7,645 nucleotides of DNA, from contig JBBQUW010000054.1 in the NCBI GenBank assembly GCA_038212095.1, positions 1 through 7,645 on the forward strand. The letters are read 5' to 3'. The notes beneath the pieces are model-generated. The model saw only the letters and a program-made list of their open reading frames with translations. It was not told the origin of the DNA and did not search any database. Positions 1-5,992 of the stretch are shown here, in pieces. Both the position numbers and the translations under genes were made by a program. Position 1 is the first letter of the stretch. Every line of letters starts with the position of its first letter. The stretch comes from JAICYJ01 sp038212095 (GTDB lineage Bacteria; Actinomycetota; Thermoleophilia; Gaiellales; JAICJC01).

Positions 1-24
1 CGAGGCGTTCAGTGTCCAAGGGGT

Positions 25-521
25 GTGTGGCGAATCGCCGTATGCGTCGGCCTTGTCGCTGTCTCCTCCTCTGGATGCCTAGGATCAACTTTCCAGGGTG
101 ATTGCAGCGGTGGTGAGTTGCACGGAAAGCGGTGCGTTCCGTACACCCGTGCCGAGAAGGCGGTGATGGCACTAGAGGCAATGCCGGTGTCTCACGAAAC
201 GGTGCCCCGCTCACGGATGTCGTCTGCTCAATCTCCGCCGGTGTTGCGTCTTGTCAGGGGACGAACCAGTCTGTGATCGACTGCGCCTTCGGTTCAAGAT
301 CGTTAGCGACGGCAACTACACAGGCGGCCTCAAGCCGATTTGTCCCACCCCCGAGCACCCGAATCGTGCACCAAATGTCTTCTGCACAGGTGTGACGGGA
401 CACGGAGTGATGGCAAGCTGGTGCGAGTTCGTCTCACCGTTGGAAAGCACGGCCAGCTCAGTCCGGAATGCGTGGCGCCGCCGCAAGGAATCCAGCCGCG
501 AACATCTTCTGCGCGCTGTAG
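25..521 (+). pseudogene. Broken small Cys-rich secreted lipoprotein gene (function unknown)
   Basis: No single frame is open here, but gene-like pieces follow one another in successive frames. From GTG 25 the frame encodes a basic start, a hydrophobic stretch and a lipobox-like SSGC, as in a lipoprotein signal peptide; it stays open to the left edge, so the start may lie outside the window. Another frame then carries VCSISAGVASC (about 222-254) and a Cys codon at 282. The next carries FKIVSDGN and PNVFC (about 290-385). The next carries VRVRLTV and SPEC (about 424-471). The last carries NPAANIFCAL and a TAG at 519-521. Each junction is repaired by adding one base. The segments ending PNVFC and ANIFC resemble each other, suggesting an internal repeat. 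G+C is lower than in the neighbours. I do not recognise the family. The pieces could be chance, but their Cys-rich character and order argue for one decayed or mis-sequenced gene. Confidence 0.4.
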
Positions 522-694
522 GCATCCCGCCACTATTTCGCGCCCAAGAGGTTGCGGGTACGTGGGTGTCCTCGGGTGGCCTGCTCTTTGACGGGGGTCG
601 ATGATGGTGTGTATATCGTCTGCGAACCCCGTCCGATCGCCGGGCGAACGGCCTGATAGATTCGTACGGTGGACGCCGATCCTGCCGAGGGAGT
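522..694. other. Intergenic region before the membrane protein gene
   Basis: No convincing coding frame is visible between the putative end of the broken lipoprotein gene and the GTG at 695. The only structure I can support is the promoter-like pair at 588-617. I see no clear hairpin terminator after 521. Confidence 0.4.
588..617 (+). promoter_or_regulatory. Candidate sigma-70-type promoter for the 695 gene
   Basis: TTGACG (588-593) is followed after 18 bases by TATATC (612-617), close to the housekeeping consensus in an otherwise GC-rich background. Transcription would begin near 624, leaving a leader of about 70 nt before GTG 695. This is seen by eye only. Confidence 0.35.
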
Positions 695-1123
695 GTGAGC
701 AGCCTGGTTGCGGCGCTGACGGTTGGTGTCCCACTGCTGGCATGCGTCGCGTTATGGGCATACGCCCGGGCCGGGTCGGACGACGCAGGCTTCGCGGCCG
801 CCACCGAGGGCCGGTCGCTGACGGTACGACTGGCGGCGCGATGGCCCCTCCTGGCGGCGGTGGACGTGGTGGCGGCCGCCGGGCTGGTGCTGCTGGACGC
901 CGGTGCGGCGGGGCGGATGGTGCGGCTGGGCGCGCCGTTCGTGCTGTTCTTCGCGCTGTGGGCGGTCGTGGTACGGCGGGCCGCTGCGGCCGCCGCCGCT
1001 CCTCCCGATCCGATGGCCGCTTCCACAACGCGGTCGCGCGACGACTCGCGGCGGGCTGCGCTACTGCCGATCGTTGGCGTGATCGCGGCGGTCCTGGTGC
1101 TGCGGGCATTGCTCTCACGCTAA
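695..1123 (+). CDS. Four-helix membrane protein of unknown function
   Basis: This encodes 142 residues and I do not recognise the family. Four hydrophobic segments are visible, at about residues 4-24, 51-68, 78-93 and 123-139. Between the third and fourth lies an Ala/Pro- and Arg-rich linker containing a run of alanines, so the protein is probably a small integral membrane protein with a cytoplasmic loop. The start chosen is GTG 695, preceded by GAGG at 687-690 with a short spacer; no ATG in frame gives the first helix. The codon pattern (G/C at third positions) is typical of the host and supports real coding. The stop TAA is 43 bases before the ATG of the downstream glycosylase. No catalytic motif is visible, so I assign no function. 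Confidence 0.6.
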   Translation: MSSLVAALTVGVPLLACVALWAYARAGSDDAGFAAATEGRSLTVRLAARWPLLAAVDVVAAAGLVLLDAGAAGRMVRLGAPFVLFFALWAVVVRRAAAAAAAPPDPMAASTTRSRDDSRRAALLPIVGVIAAVLVLRALLSR

Positions 1124-1154
1124 CGGCGTTTCGTTGCGCCGACCGCGGGTGCTG

Positions 1155-1160
1155 TACGGT
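1155..1160 (+). promoter_or_regulatory. Candidate -10 element, leaderless start of the glycosylase gene
   Basis: TACGGT ends six bases before ATG 1167, and no Shine-Dalgarno sequence precedes the ATG. The spacing fits transcription starting at or next to the start codon, giving a leaderless mRNA. No good -35 element is visible at 17 bases (a weak TTGCGC lies at 1134, spacer 15). Confidence 0.25.
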
Positions 1161-1166
1161 CTGCCA

Positions 1167-2044
1167 ATGCGCAAGATCCGGTCGGCCGATCCCGCGACCG
1201 AGGTGGCATGGACACCGGCGGCGCCATACGATCTGCGCGGCTCGCTGGGGTGGTCAGACCCCACCCGGAAGGTGGCAGGCGGCGTGCTCGAACTCGCCTT
1301 TCCGACCGCGGCCGGGCCGGCCACCGCGCGAGTGTGGCAGCGCCCCGGCGGCGGAGTGTGCGCGCGGCTGATGGCCCGGACGATGCCGCCGCCCACGACC
1401 GCCTGGCGGAGATGCTCACGGTCGCGCTGGACACGAGGCCGTTCCTGACGCTCGCGGCCGGCGATCCGCTGCTGGCGCCACTGGCGACGAAGCTGCGCGG
1501 GCGGCGGCCACTGCTGCTCAGCACCCCGCTGCACGCACTGGTACGGGGCGTTTGCGGGCAGCTGATCCGTGGCTCGGAGGCGGCCGCGATCGAGCGGCGG
1601 ATTCTGCGCGAACTGGGCACGCCGCACGGCGTGTTCACGCTGGCGCCGGACGCTGCAACGCTGGCGGCTGCATTGCCCGCGCTGCTCGAACGGGCCGGAC
1701 TGTCGCCGCGGCGGGCGGTGGTGCTGGTGCGGGCGGCCCGGCGGCTGCGGCTGGATGCGCTGGCGACCGAACCGGTCGAGCGGGCGCGGACCAGGATCCT
1801 GCGTGAACCTGGCCTTGGGCGGTGGACAGCCGGCGTGCTGATGCTGTACGGCTTCGGCCGCCATGAGCTGGGGCTTTCGGGCGACCTCGGCCTGGTGCGG
1901 CTGGCCCGCGCGCTGGAAGTGGACGAGCAGCGGATGCTCGATCGCTATGGCGAGTGGCAGGGCATGGCCTCGACGTGGCTGTTGCGACACCCGCTGGCGG
2001 GGCGGCACCCGCTCGTCGCGCCCGCGATGCCCGCGCCGGCCTGA
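1167..2044 (+). CDS. AlkA-like DNA-3-methyladenine glycosylase (HhH-GPD), frameshifted
   Basis: The gene is read in two frames. ATG 1167 gives MRKIRSADPATEV and PYDLRGSLG up to Leu at 1368-1370. The rest, from Asp (gat, reusing base 1370) to TGA 2042-2044, lies in the frame one base back. Adding one G in the CTG/ATG region gives a continuous protein of about 292 residues, close to the usual AlkA length. The repaired protein has an AlkA-type N-terminal domain, then a helix-hairpin-helix domain with GLGRWTA (residues 216-222) and, 18 residues beyond its end, Asp240 in SGDLGL. This Asp corresponds to the catalytic Asp of AlkA (D238). Such enzymes excise alkylated purines in base-excision repair. 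If the missing base is real, the catalytic part could be translated only from an internal start in the second frame (for example GTG 1208, which begins with an Arg-rich non-homologous stretch), so the gene would be damaged. Sequence error is at least as likely. Confidence 0.72.
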
Positions 2045-2174
2045 CCGCCGATGCCGAGCGACGAGCACTGCATCGCGGCCGGCGGTTGGCCCTCTCGATG
2101 GTGGCGCCCCTCGGTTGCGGACGTGCCGTCCCGCCGGCAGGGTGAGGCCGCCCCGGGCGTCGCATCGGCACCGA

Positions 2175-2180
2175 TACACT
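2175..2180 (+). promoter_or_regulatory. Candidate -10 element, leaderless start of pgsA
   Basis: TACACT ends seven bases before ATG 2188, and there is no Shine-Dalgarno sequence, so transcription probably starts at the ATG. No matching -35 hexamer is visible in the GC-rich upstream sequence. The same hexamer serves as the -10 candidate of the rsiG operon at 5240. Confidence 0.35.
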
Positions 2181-2187
2181 CCATCGC

Positions 2188-2715
2188 ATGGTGAAGTGGT
2201 TGCCCAACGCGCTGACCGCCGGCCGACTGGTGGCCGTGCTGCCGTTCACGGTGCTGCTGGCACGGGCGCACGATGCGGTCAGCACGGCAGCCGCGACCCT
2301 ATTTGCGATCGCTTCGGCAACCGACTTTCTGGACGGCTACCTGGCGCGCCACGCGCATGCCCAGACGCGGTTCGGCCGCATCATGGATCCGCTGGCCGAC
2401 CGGCTGCTGATCAACCTGGCGCTGATCCTGCTGGTGTACCACCAGCGCATGGAGTGGTGGCTGGCGGCGCCCGTGCTGCTGCGCGATGCGCTGCTGGCGG
2501 CGGTGTTCAGGGCGCGGCACGAGTCGACCAAGGTGCACGTCAACATGGTCGGCAAGTCGGCCACGGCGGCGATCATGCTGTCGGTGATGCTGCTGATGCT
2601 GGTCGATCACGACTGGCCGAAGCTGATCTACGCGCTGGGCGTGATGCTCTCAGTGGTGGCGGGCGTCCGTTACCTGCGCGATCCTCAGGGAGGTCTCGAA
2701 TCAAAGCCGTCGTGA
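2188..2715 (+). CDS. pgsA: CDP-alcohol phosphatidyltransferase (PgsA-like)
   Basis: This 175-residue integral membrane enzyme transfers a phosphatidyl group from CDP-diacylglycerol to an alcohol, most likely glycerol-3-phosphate, in phospholipid synthesis. The full family signature is present: Asp46 and Asp49-Gly50, Ala53-Arg54, Gly63, Asp67 and Asp71, with the canonical spacing. These are the metal-binding and CDP-binding residues on the cytoplasmic face. Hydrophobic helices surround the motif (about 13-27, 33-45, 70-86, 90-107 and two more near 122-160). The N-terminal NALTAGRL is also typical of the family. ATG 2188 fits the usual N-terminus; it lacks a ribosome-binding site and is probably leaderless. 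The 3' end contains the AGGGAGGT of the next gene, whose coding overlaps the last codons and the TGA, so the two genes are likely co-transcribed and translationally coupled. The acceptor (glycerol-3-phosphate, inositol phosphate or phosphatidylglycerol) cannot be fixed from the sequence. Confidence 0.88.
   Translation: MVKWLPNALTAGRLVAVLPFTVLLARAHDAVSTAAATLFAIASATDFLDGYLARHAHAQTRFGRIMDPLADRLLINLALILLVYHQRMEWWLAAPVLLRDALLAAVFRARHESTKVHVNMVGKSATAAIMLSVMLLMLVDHDWPKLIYALGVMLSVVAGVRYLRDPQGGLESKPS
2687..2694 (+). promoter_or_regulatory. Strong Shine-Dalgarno that decides the ATC start at 2700
   Basis: AGGGAGGT lies inside the end of the pgsA frame, five bases before ATC 2700. This is ideal spacing for ATC 2700 but too far (17 bases or more) from the next normal starts, GTG 2712 and ATG 2715. 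It is the best Shine-Dalgarno match I noticed in the window. Confidence 0.6.
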
Positions 2716-5213
2716 TGGCCGGCGGCGAGGGCACGCGCCTGCGTCCGCTCACCTCCAACCAGCCCAAGCCGATGGTGCCGATCGTCGGCAAGCCGTGCAT
2801 GGAGCACATTATCGAGCTGCTCCGCCGCCACGGCATGGACGAGATCGTTGTCACCGTGGCCTACCTGCCACAGGTGATCCGCGGCTACTTCGGCGATGGA
2901 GAGTCGCTGGGCGTGACGCTGCACTACTCCGTCGAGGAGACGCCGCTGGGTACGGCCGGCAGCGTCAAGCACGCCGAGGCTCTGCTGGACGAGACGTTCC
3001 TGGTGATCTCGGGCGACGCGCTGTGCGACTTCGACCTGACCGAGATCGTGGCCCAGCATCGCGCACGCGGCGCCGTGGCCACGCTGGCGCTGAAGTCGGT
3101 CGAGAACCCGCTGGAGTTCGGCGTCGTGATCATCGACGAGGATGGCCGCGTCGAGCGGTTCCTGGAGAAGCCGTCGTGGGGCCAGGTGTTCTCCGACACG
3201 ATCAACACCGGCGTGTACGTCCTGGAGCCAGAGGTGCTGAAGAGCATCCCGGCCGGCGAGCCGTACGACTTCTCCAAGCAGCTGTTCCCGGCGCTGCTGT
3301 CGCGCGGCAAGCCGATGTACGGCCACGTGGTGAAGGACAGCTACTGGCAGGACATCGGCAACCTCGACCAGTACCGTCAGGCCAACTTCGATGCGCTGGA
3401 CGGCCACGTCGAGCTAGAGCTGCCGGGCATTCGGCTGCGTGAGAACGTGTACCTGGGCGATGGCGTGCAACTGCCCGAGCTGGGCCAGATCGAGGGGCCG
3501 GCGTTCGTCGGCAACTATGCCAAGATCGATGCCGGCGCGCGCATCGGCGCGTACTCGGTGCTGGGCCAAAACGCTGTCGTCAAGGAGGGCGTCCAGATCT
3601 CGCGCAGCATCGTCGACACGGGCAGCTACCTCGGCCAGAGCGCGCGCATCGACGGCGCCATCCTGGGCAAGCGGGTCGACATCCGCGCGCATGCCGTGAT
3701 CAACGAGGGCGTCGCGATCGGCGACGAGTGCTCGGTCGGAGCGCAGGCGGTGGTGGCACCGGGAGTGAAGGTGTATCCGTTCAAGACGATCGAGCCCGGC
3801 GCCTCGATCCACTCGAACCTGATCTGGGAGTCACGCGGCATCACCACCCTGTTTGGCCGTGACGACGTCAGCGGACTGGTCAACGTCGATGTCACGCCCG
3901 ACGTGGCGGCGCGGCTGGCGATGGCGTACGGCACCACGCTGGCGCGGGGCGCGCGCGTGGTGTGCAGCCGCGATGCGCACCCGGCCTCGCGCATGATCAA
4001 GCGGGCGATGATGTCCGGCCTGGCCGCCACCGGCGTCAACCTGTCCGACCTGCGGGTGGCGATGCCGTCGATCAACCGTCACCAGCTGAAGATCGACGAG
4101 CGGGCAGGCGGCCTGCACATCAACATCTCGGCCGACGATCCGGAGCTGATCCGGATCCGCTTCTTCGAGGCGCCCGGCATCCTCGTCTCGGACGCCACCC
4201 TCAAATCGATCGAGCGCGCCTACTCGCGTCAGGAGTTCCGGCGCGTCTCGGCCTCCGAGATCGGACGGCTCTCGTACCCCTCGCGCGCCACGGAGACGTA
4301 CGCGCAGGATCTGCTGCAGACGTTGGACGTCGCCACGATCCGCAACCGCCGGCTGCGGCTGGTGCTGAACTATGCCTACTCGCCGGCTTCGCTGGTCGTG
4401 CCGTCGATGATCGGCGAGCTCGGGGTGGAACTGATCGGTATCAACGCGTTCGTCGACTCGCCCGCCGCGGCTCCACACACGCTCGCGGAGGACATGGCCG
4501 AGATGTCGAGGCTGGTGCTGGCGGTGGGCGCAGATCTGGGCGTGGTGATGGACGTGGCGGCTGAGCGGATCTGGCTGGTGGACGAGCGTGGGACGGCGAT
4601 CGACGCCGAGACGACGCTGCTCTTGATGCTGCGCGAGCTGTCGGCGCAGGTGAAGGCCGGGTCGCTGCTGGTGCCGATCACCGAGACGGCCTGCGTCGAG
4701 CAGGTGGTGAACGGTGCCGGCGATCGCGTCGAGCGCACCAAGGCGTCGCTGCACGCGCTGCTGTCGGCGGCCACCAAGCGCGGGGTGCTGTTCGCCGGCG
4801 CGTCGGGGGGTGGATACGCCTTTCCCGACTTCCTGCCGGCCTACGACGCCCTCACATCCACCGGCAAGGTGCTCGAGATCCTGGCCCGCTCCGGCAAGAC
4901 GCTGTCGAAGCTGGCCGTCGGTCTGCCCCGCAGCACGCTGCTGCACACCCGCGCTCCCTGCCCCTGGGAGATGAAAGGCACCGCGATGCGCCTTCTGATC
5001 GAAGGCGCCAAGGGTATGGATACCGACCACACCGACGGCATCAAGGTGTTCGAGCCACGCGGATGGGTGCAGCTGATCCCCGACCCGGACGAGCCGGTGT
5101 TCCACATCTACGCAGAGGGCGCCAGCCGGCAGGATTCGGCCCGCCTGGAGGCGAAGTACCGCAGCATGCTCGAGCAGATCGTCTCGACTGCACCCGCCGA
5201 AACCCTCAACTAG
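2700..5213 (+). CDS. Sugar-nucleotide pyrophosphorylase fused to beta-helix and pseudo-phosphomannomutase domain
   Basis: From ATC 2700 this gives 837 residues. Residues 1-235 are a nucleotidyltransferase: GGEGTRLRPLT (8-18), Lys23 in the PKP motif, and Asp106 in the metal-binding SGD. This half should make an NDP-sugar, most likely GDP-mannose from mannose-1-phosphate and GTP. About 259-380 is a left-handed beta-helix of hexapeptide repeats. From FGRDDVSG (385) to the end is a phosphomannomutase fold, but its four active-site loops are altered. The catalytic-serine loop TASHNP reads ISADDP (476-481), the Mg loop DGDGDR reads DVAAER (618-623), the sugar loop GE.SGH reads GASGGG (700-705), and the phosphate loop RPSGTEP reads IPDPDEP (793-799). 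The C-terminal half is therefore probably non-catalytic. Homologues normally begin MKAVVMAGG; here the Met position is ATC with a strong ribosome-binding site, so either ATC is the start or translation begins at GTG 2712/ATG 2715. It overlaps pgsA. The sugar and nucleotide specificity is inferred. Confidence 0.85.
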   Translation: MKAVVMAGGEGTRLRPLTSNQPKPMVPIVGKPCMEHIIELLRRHGMDEIVVTVAYLPQVIRGYFGDGESLGVTLHYSVEETPLGTAGSVKHAEALLDETFLVISGDALCDFDLTEIVAQHRARGAVATLALKSVENPLEFGVVIIDEDGRVERFLEKPSWGQVFSDTINTGVYVLEPEVLKSIPAGEPYDFSKQLFPALLSRGKPMYGHVVKDSYWQDIGNLDQYRQANFDALDGHVELELPGIRLRENVYLGDGVQLPELGQIEGPAFVGNYAKIDAGARIGAYSVLGQNAVVKEGVQISRSIVDTGSYLGQSARIDGAILGKRVDIRAHAVINEGVAIGDECSVGAQAVVAPGVKVYPFKTIEPGASIHSNLIWESRGITTLFGRDDVSGLVNVDVTPDVAARLAMAYGTTLARGARVVCSRDAHPASRMIKRAMMSGLAATGVNLSDLRVAMPSINRHQLKIDERAGGLHINISADDPELIRIRFFEAPGILVSDATLKSIERAYSRQEFRRVSASEIGRLSYPSRATETYAQDLLQTLDVATIRNRRLRLVLNYAYSPASLVVPSMIGELGVELIGINAFVDSPAAAPHTLAEDMAEMSRLVLAVGADLGVVMDVAAERIWLVDERGTAIDAETTLLLMLRELSAQVKAGSLLVPITETACVEQVVNGAGDRVERTKASLHALLSAATKRGVLFAGASGGGYAFPDFLPAYDALTSTGKVLEILARSGKTLSKLAVGLPRSTLLHTRAPCPWEMKGTAMRLLIEGAKGMDTDHTDGIKVFEPRGWVQLIPDPDEPVFHIYAEGASRQDSARLEAKYRSMLEQIVSTAPAETLN

Positions 5214-5216
5214 AAC

Positions 5217-5245
5217 TTGAGGAACATCTCAAGGACGGGTACACT
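5217..5245 (+). promoter_or_regulatory. Promoter of the rsiG-FHA-ftsR operon
   Basis: TTGAGG (5217-5222) and TACACT (5240-5245) are separated by 17 bases, a good housekeeping sigma-type pair. The -35 begins three bases after the TAG of the upstream gene. Transcription would start near 5252, leaving a leader of about 23 nt with GGAAGA (5265-5270) ahead of ATG 5275. This separates the regulatory operon from the sugar-nucleotide gene. Confidence 0.5.
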
Positions 5246-5274
5246 GTTGGCAACCCCGCCGATTGGAAGACCGC

Positions 5275-5535
5275 ATGGACGTTCTGCCCGATTTCTCGAC
5301 CCTCGACGACGATGAGCTGCGACGGCTGATCGATGAGCACGTGCATGAGGAGGAGGAGATCTCCTACCGCCGCCGCCTGCTGCACGGACGCATCGACATC
5401 CTCCGCGCCGAGCTGGTCGATCGCATCAAGCGCCGCCACGGCGGTGATGAGACGCTGGCCGTCGACATCGACCGGCTGACCGAGATCCTGGCCCACAAGG
5501 GCCCGCCTCCGGATCTCGAAGACGGGACCCGATAA
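5275..5535 (+). CDS. rsiG: RsiG-like c-di-GMP-binding anti-sigma factor
   Basis: This is an 86-residue, highly charged, helical protein. Residues 9-22 look like a first short helix (LDDDELRRLIDEH), and 24-53 a long coiled-coil helix. That helix carries Glu26, Ser30, Arg33, His37 and Asp41. The spacing is exactly that of the c-di-GMP signature of RsiG, E-x3-S-x2-R-x3-Q-x3-D, with His in place of Gln. In Streptomyces, RsiG holds the sporulation sigma factor WhiG when bound to c-di-GMP and has two motif copies. The Rubrobacter homologue has one copy and works as a homodimer. The single copy here fits the Rubrobacter type. ATG 5275 is chosen because GGAAGA precedes it by four bases; an in-frame TTG at 5263 is less likely. 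It is the first gene of an operon, with only four bases before the next start. No sigma factor gene lies in the window. An unrelated small coiled-coil protein remains possible. Confidence 0.68.
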   Translation: MDVLPDFSTLDDDELRRLIDEHVHEEEEISYRRRLLHGRIDILRAELVDRIKRRHGGDETLAVDIDRLTEILAHKGPPPDLEDGTR

Positions 5536-5539
5536 CAGG

Positions 5540-5992
5540 GTGTACTGCCCCGAGTGCGGACATCACAACCGCGAATCGGCACGGTTCTGTGGCCGCTGCG
5601 GTGCCAGCCTGCTCGAGGCGACGGAGGGCGAGACGACCGTCACGTTCACAACGCCGACGGAGGCCGGGTCGGACAGCGGTGTGATGGAGGCGGTGGTCGA
5701 GGGCGCCACGCTGGTGATCCGGCTGGGCGGCGGCCGTGCCGGCGACCAGTTCCCGGTCCGTGCCGACCGCACTTCGATCGGCCGTGCGCCGCAGTCGGAC
5801 GTGTTTCTCGACGACGTGACCGTTTCGCGGGAGCACGCGGTGCTGGAACAGCGCCCGGATGGCATCCACATTCTTGATCTCAGCAGCCTCAACGGCACCT
5901 ACGTGAACCGCGAGCGGGTCGAGGACGCCCTGCTCGCCGACGGCGACGAGCTGCAGGTTGGCAAGTATCGCCTCGCCTTCATTGCAAACTGA
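5540..5992 (+). CDS. Zinc-ribbon and FHA-domain protein, GarA/OdhI-like
   Basis: This encodes 150 residues. The N-terminus is a zinc ribbon with Cys3/Cys6 and Cys17/Cys20 (CPEC and CGRC). A linker follows with ETTVTF at 31-36, close to the ETTSVF site of mycobacterial GarA and corynebacterial OdhI. In those proteins, kinases such as PknB and PknG phosphorylate that Thr pair. Residues 57-148 form an FHA phosphothreonine-binding domain with all the key signatures: IGRAPQSD (80-87), VSREHA (95-100) and SLNGTYVN (116-123). In GarA/OdhI, the FHA domain binds and inhibits 2-oxoglutarate metabolism enzymes, and phosphorylation of the linker makes it bind itself. The same switch is a reasonable inference here; the zinc ribbon is an addition GarA lacks. 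The start is GTG 5540, which keeps the first Cys pair; its ribosome-binding site is poor, suggesting coupling to rsiG four bases upstream. The stop TGA overlaps the ATG of the next gene. Confidence 0.85.
   Translation: MYCPECGHHNRESARFCGRCGASLLEATEGETTVTFTTPTEAGSDSGVMEAVVEGATLVIRLGGGRAGDQFPVRADRTSIGRAPQSDVFLDDVTVSREHAVLEQRPDGIHILDLSSLNGTYVNRERVEDALLADGDELQVGKYRLAFIAN

Noticed and set aside
601..1371. A long + strand frame rich in Arg, Gly and Ala covering the membrane protein.
   Set aside because: Its composition is that of an out-of-frame reading of GC-rich DNA, and the membrane protein at 695-1123 in another frame has real transmembrane segments.
1365..1375. Programmed -1 ribosomal frameshifting in the glycosylase gene.
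   Set aside because: There is no slippery heptamer at the junction, and the family is not known to use frameshifting; a missing base is simpler.
2045..2187. A distant inverted similarity (TGCCGAGCGAC near 2052 and GTCGCATCGGCA near 2159) as a regulatory structure.
   Set aside because: The arms are imperfect and about 100 bases apart in very GC-rich DNA, so chance is likely.
1863..2699. The large open frame of the sugar-nucleotide gene extends upstream to 1863, giving a protein of over 1,100 residues.
   Set aside because: The upstream part overlaps the glycosylase and pgsA in another frame, is an Arg/Ala/Gly-rich low-complexity shadow, and the family N-terminus and a strong ribosome-binding site both point to a start at about 2700.
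3831..5105. A 424-residue minus-strand open frame opposite the sugar-nucleotide gene.
   Set aside because: It is a His/Gln/Arg-rich mirror of a strongly supported gene, with no recognisable motif.
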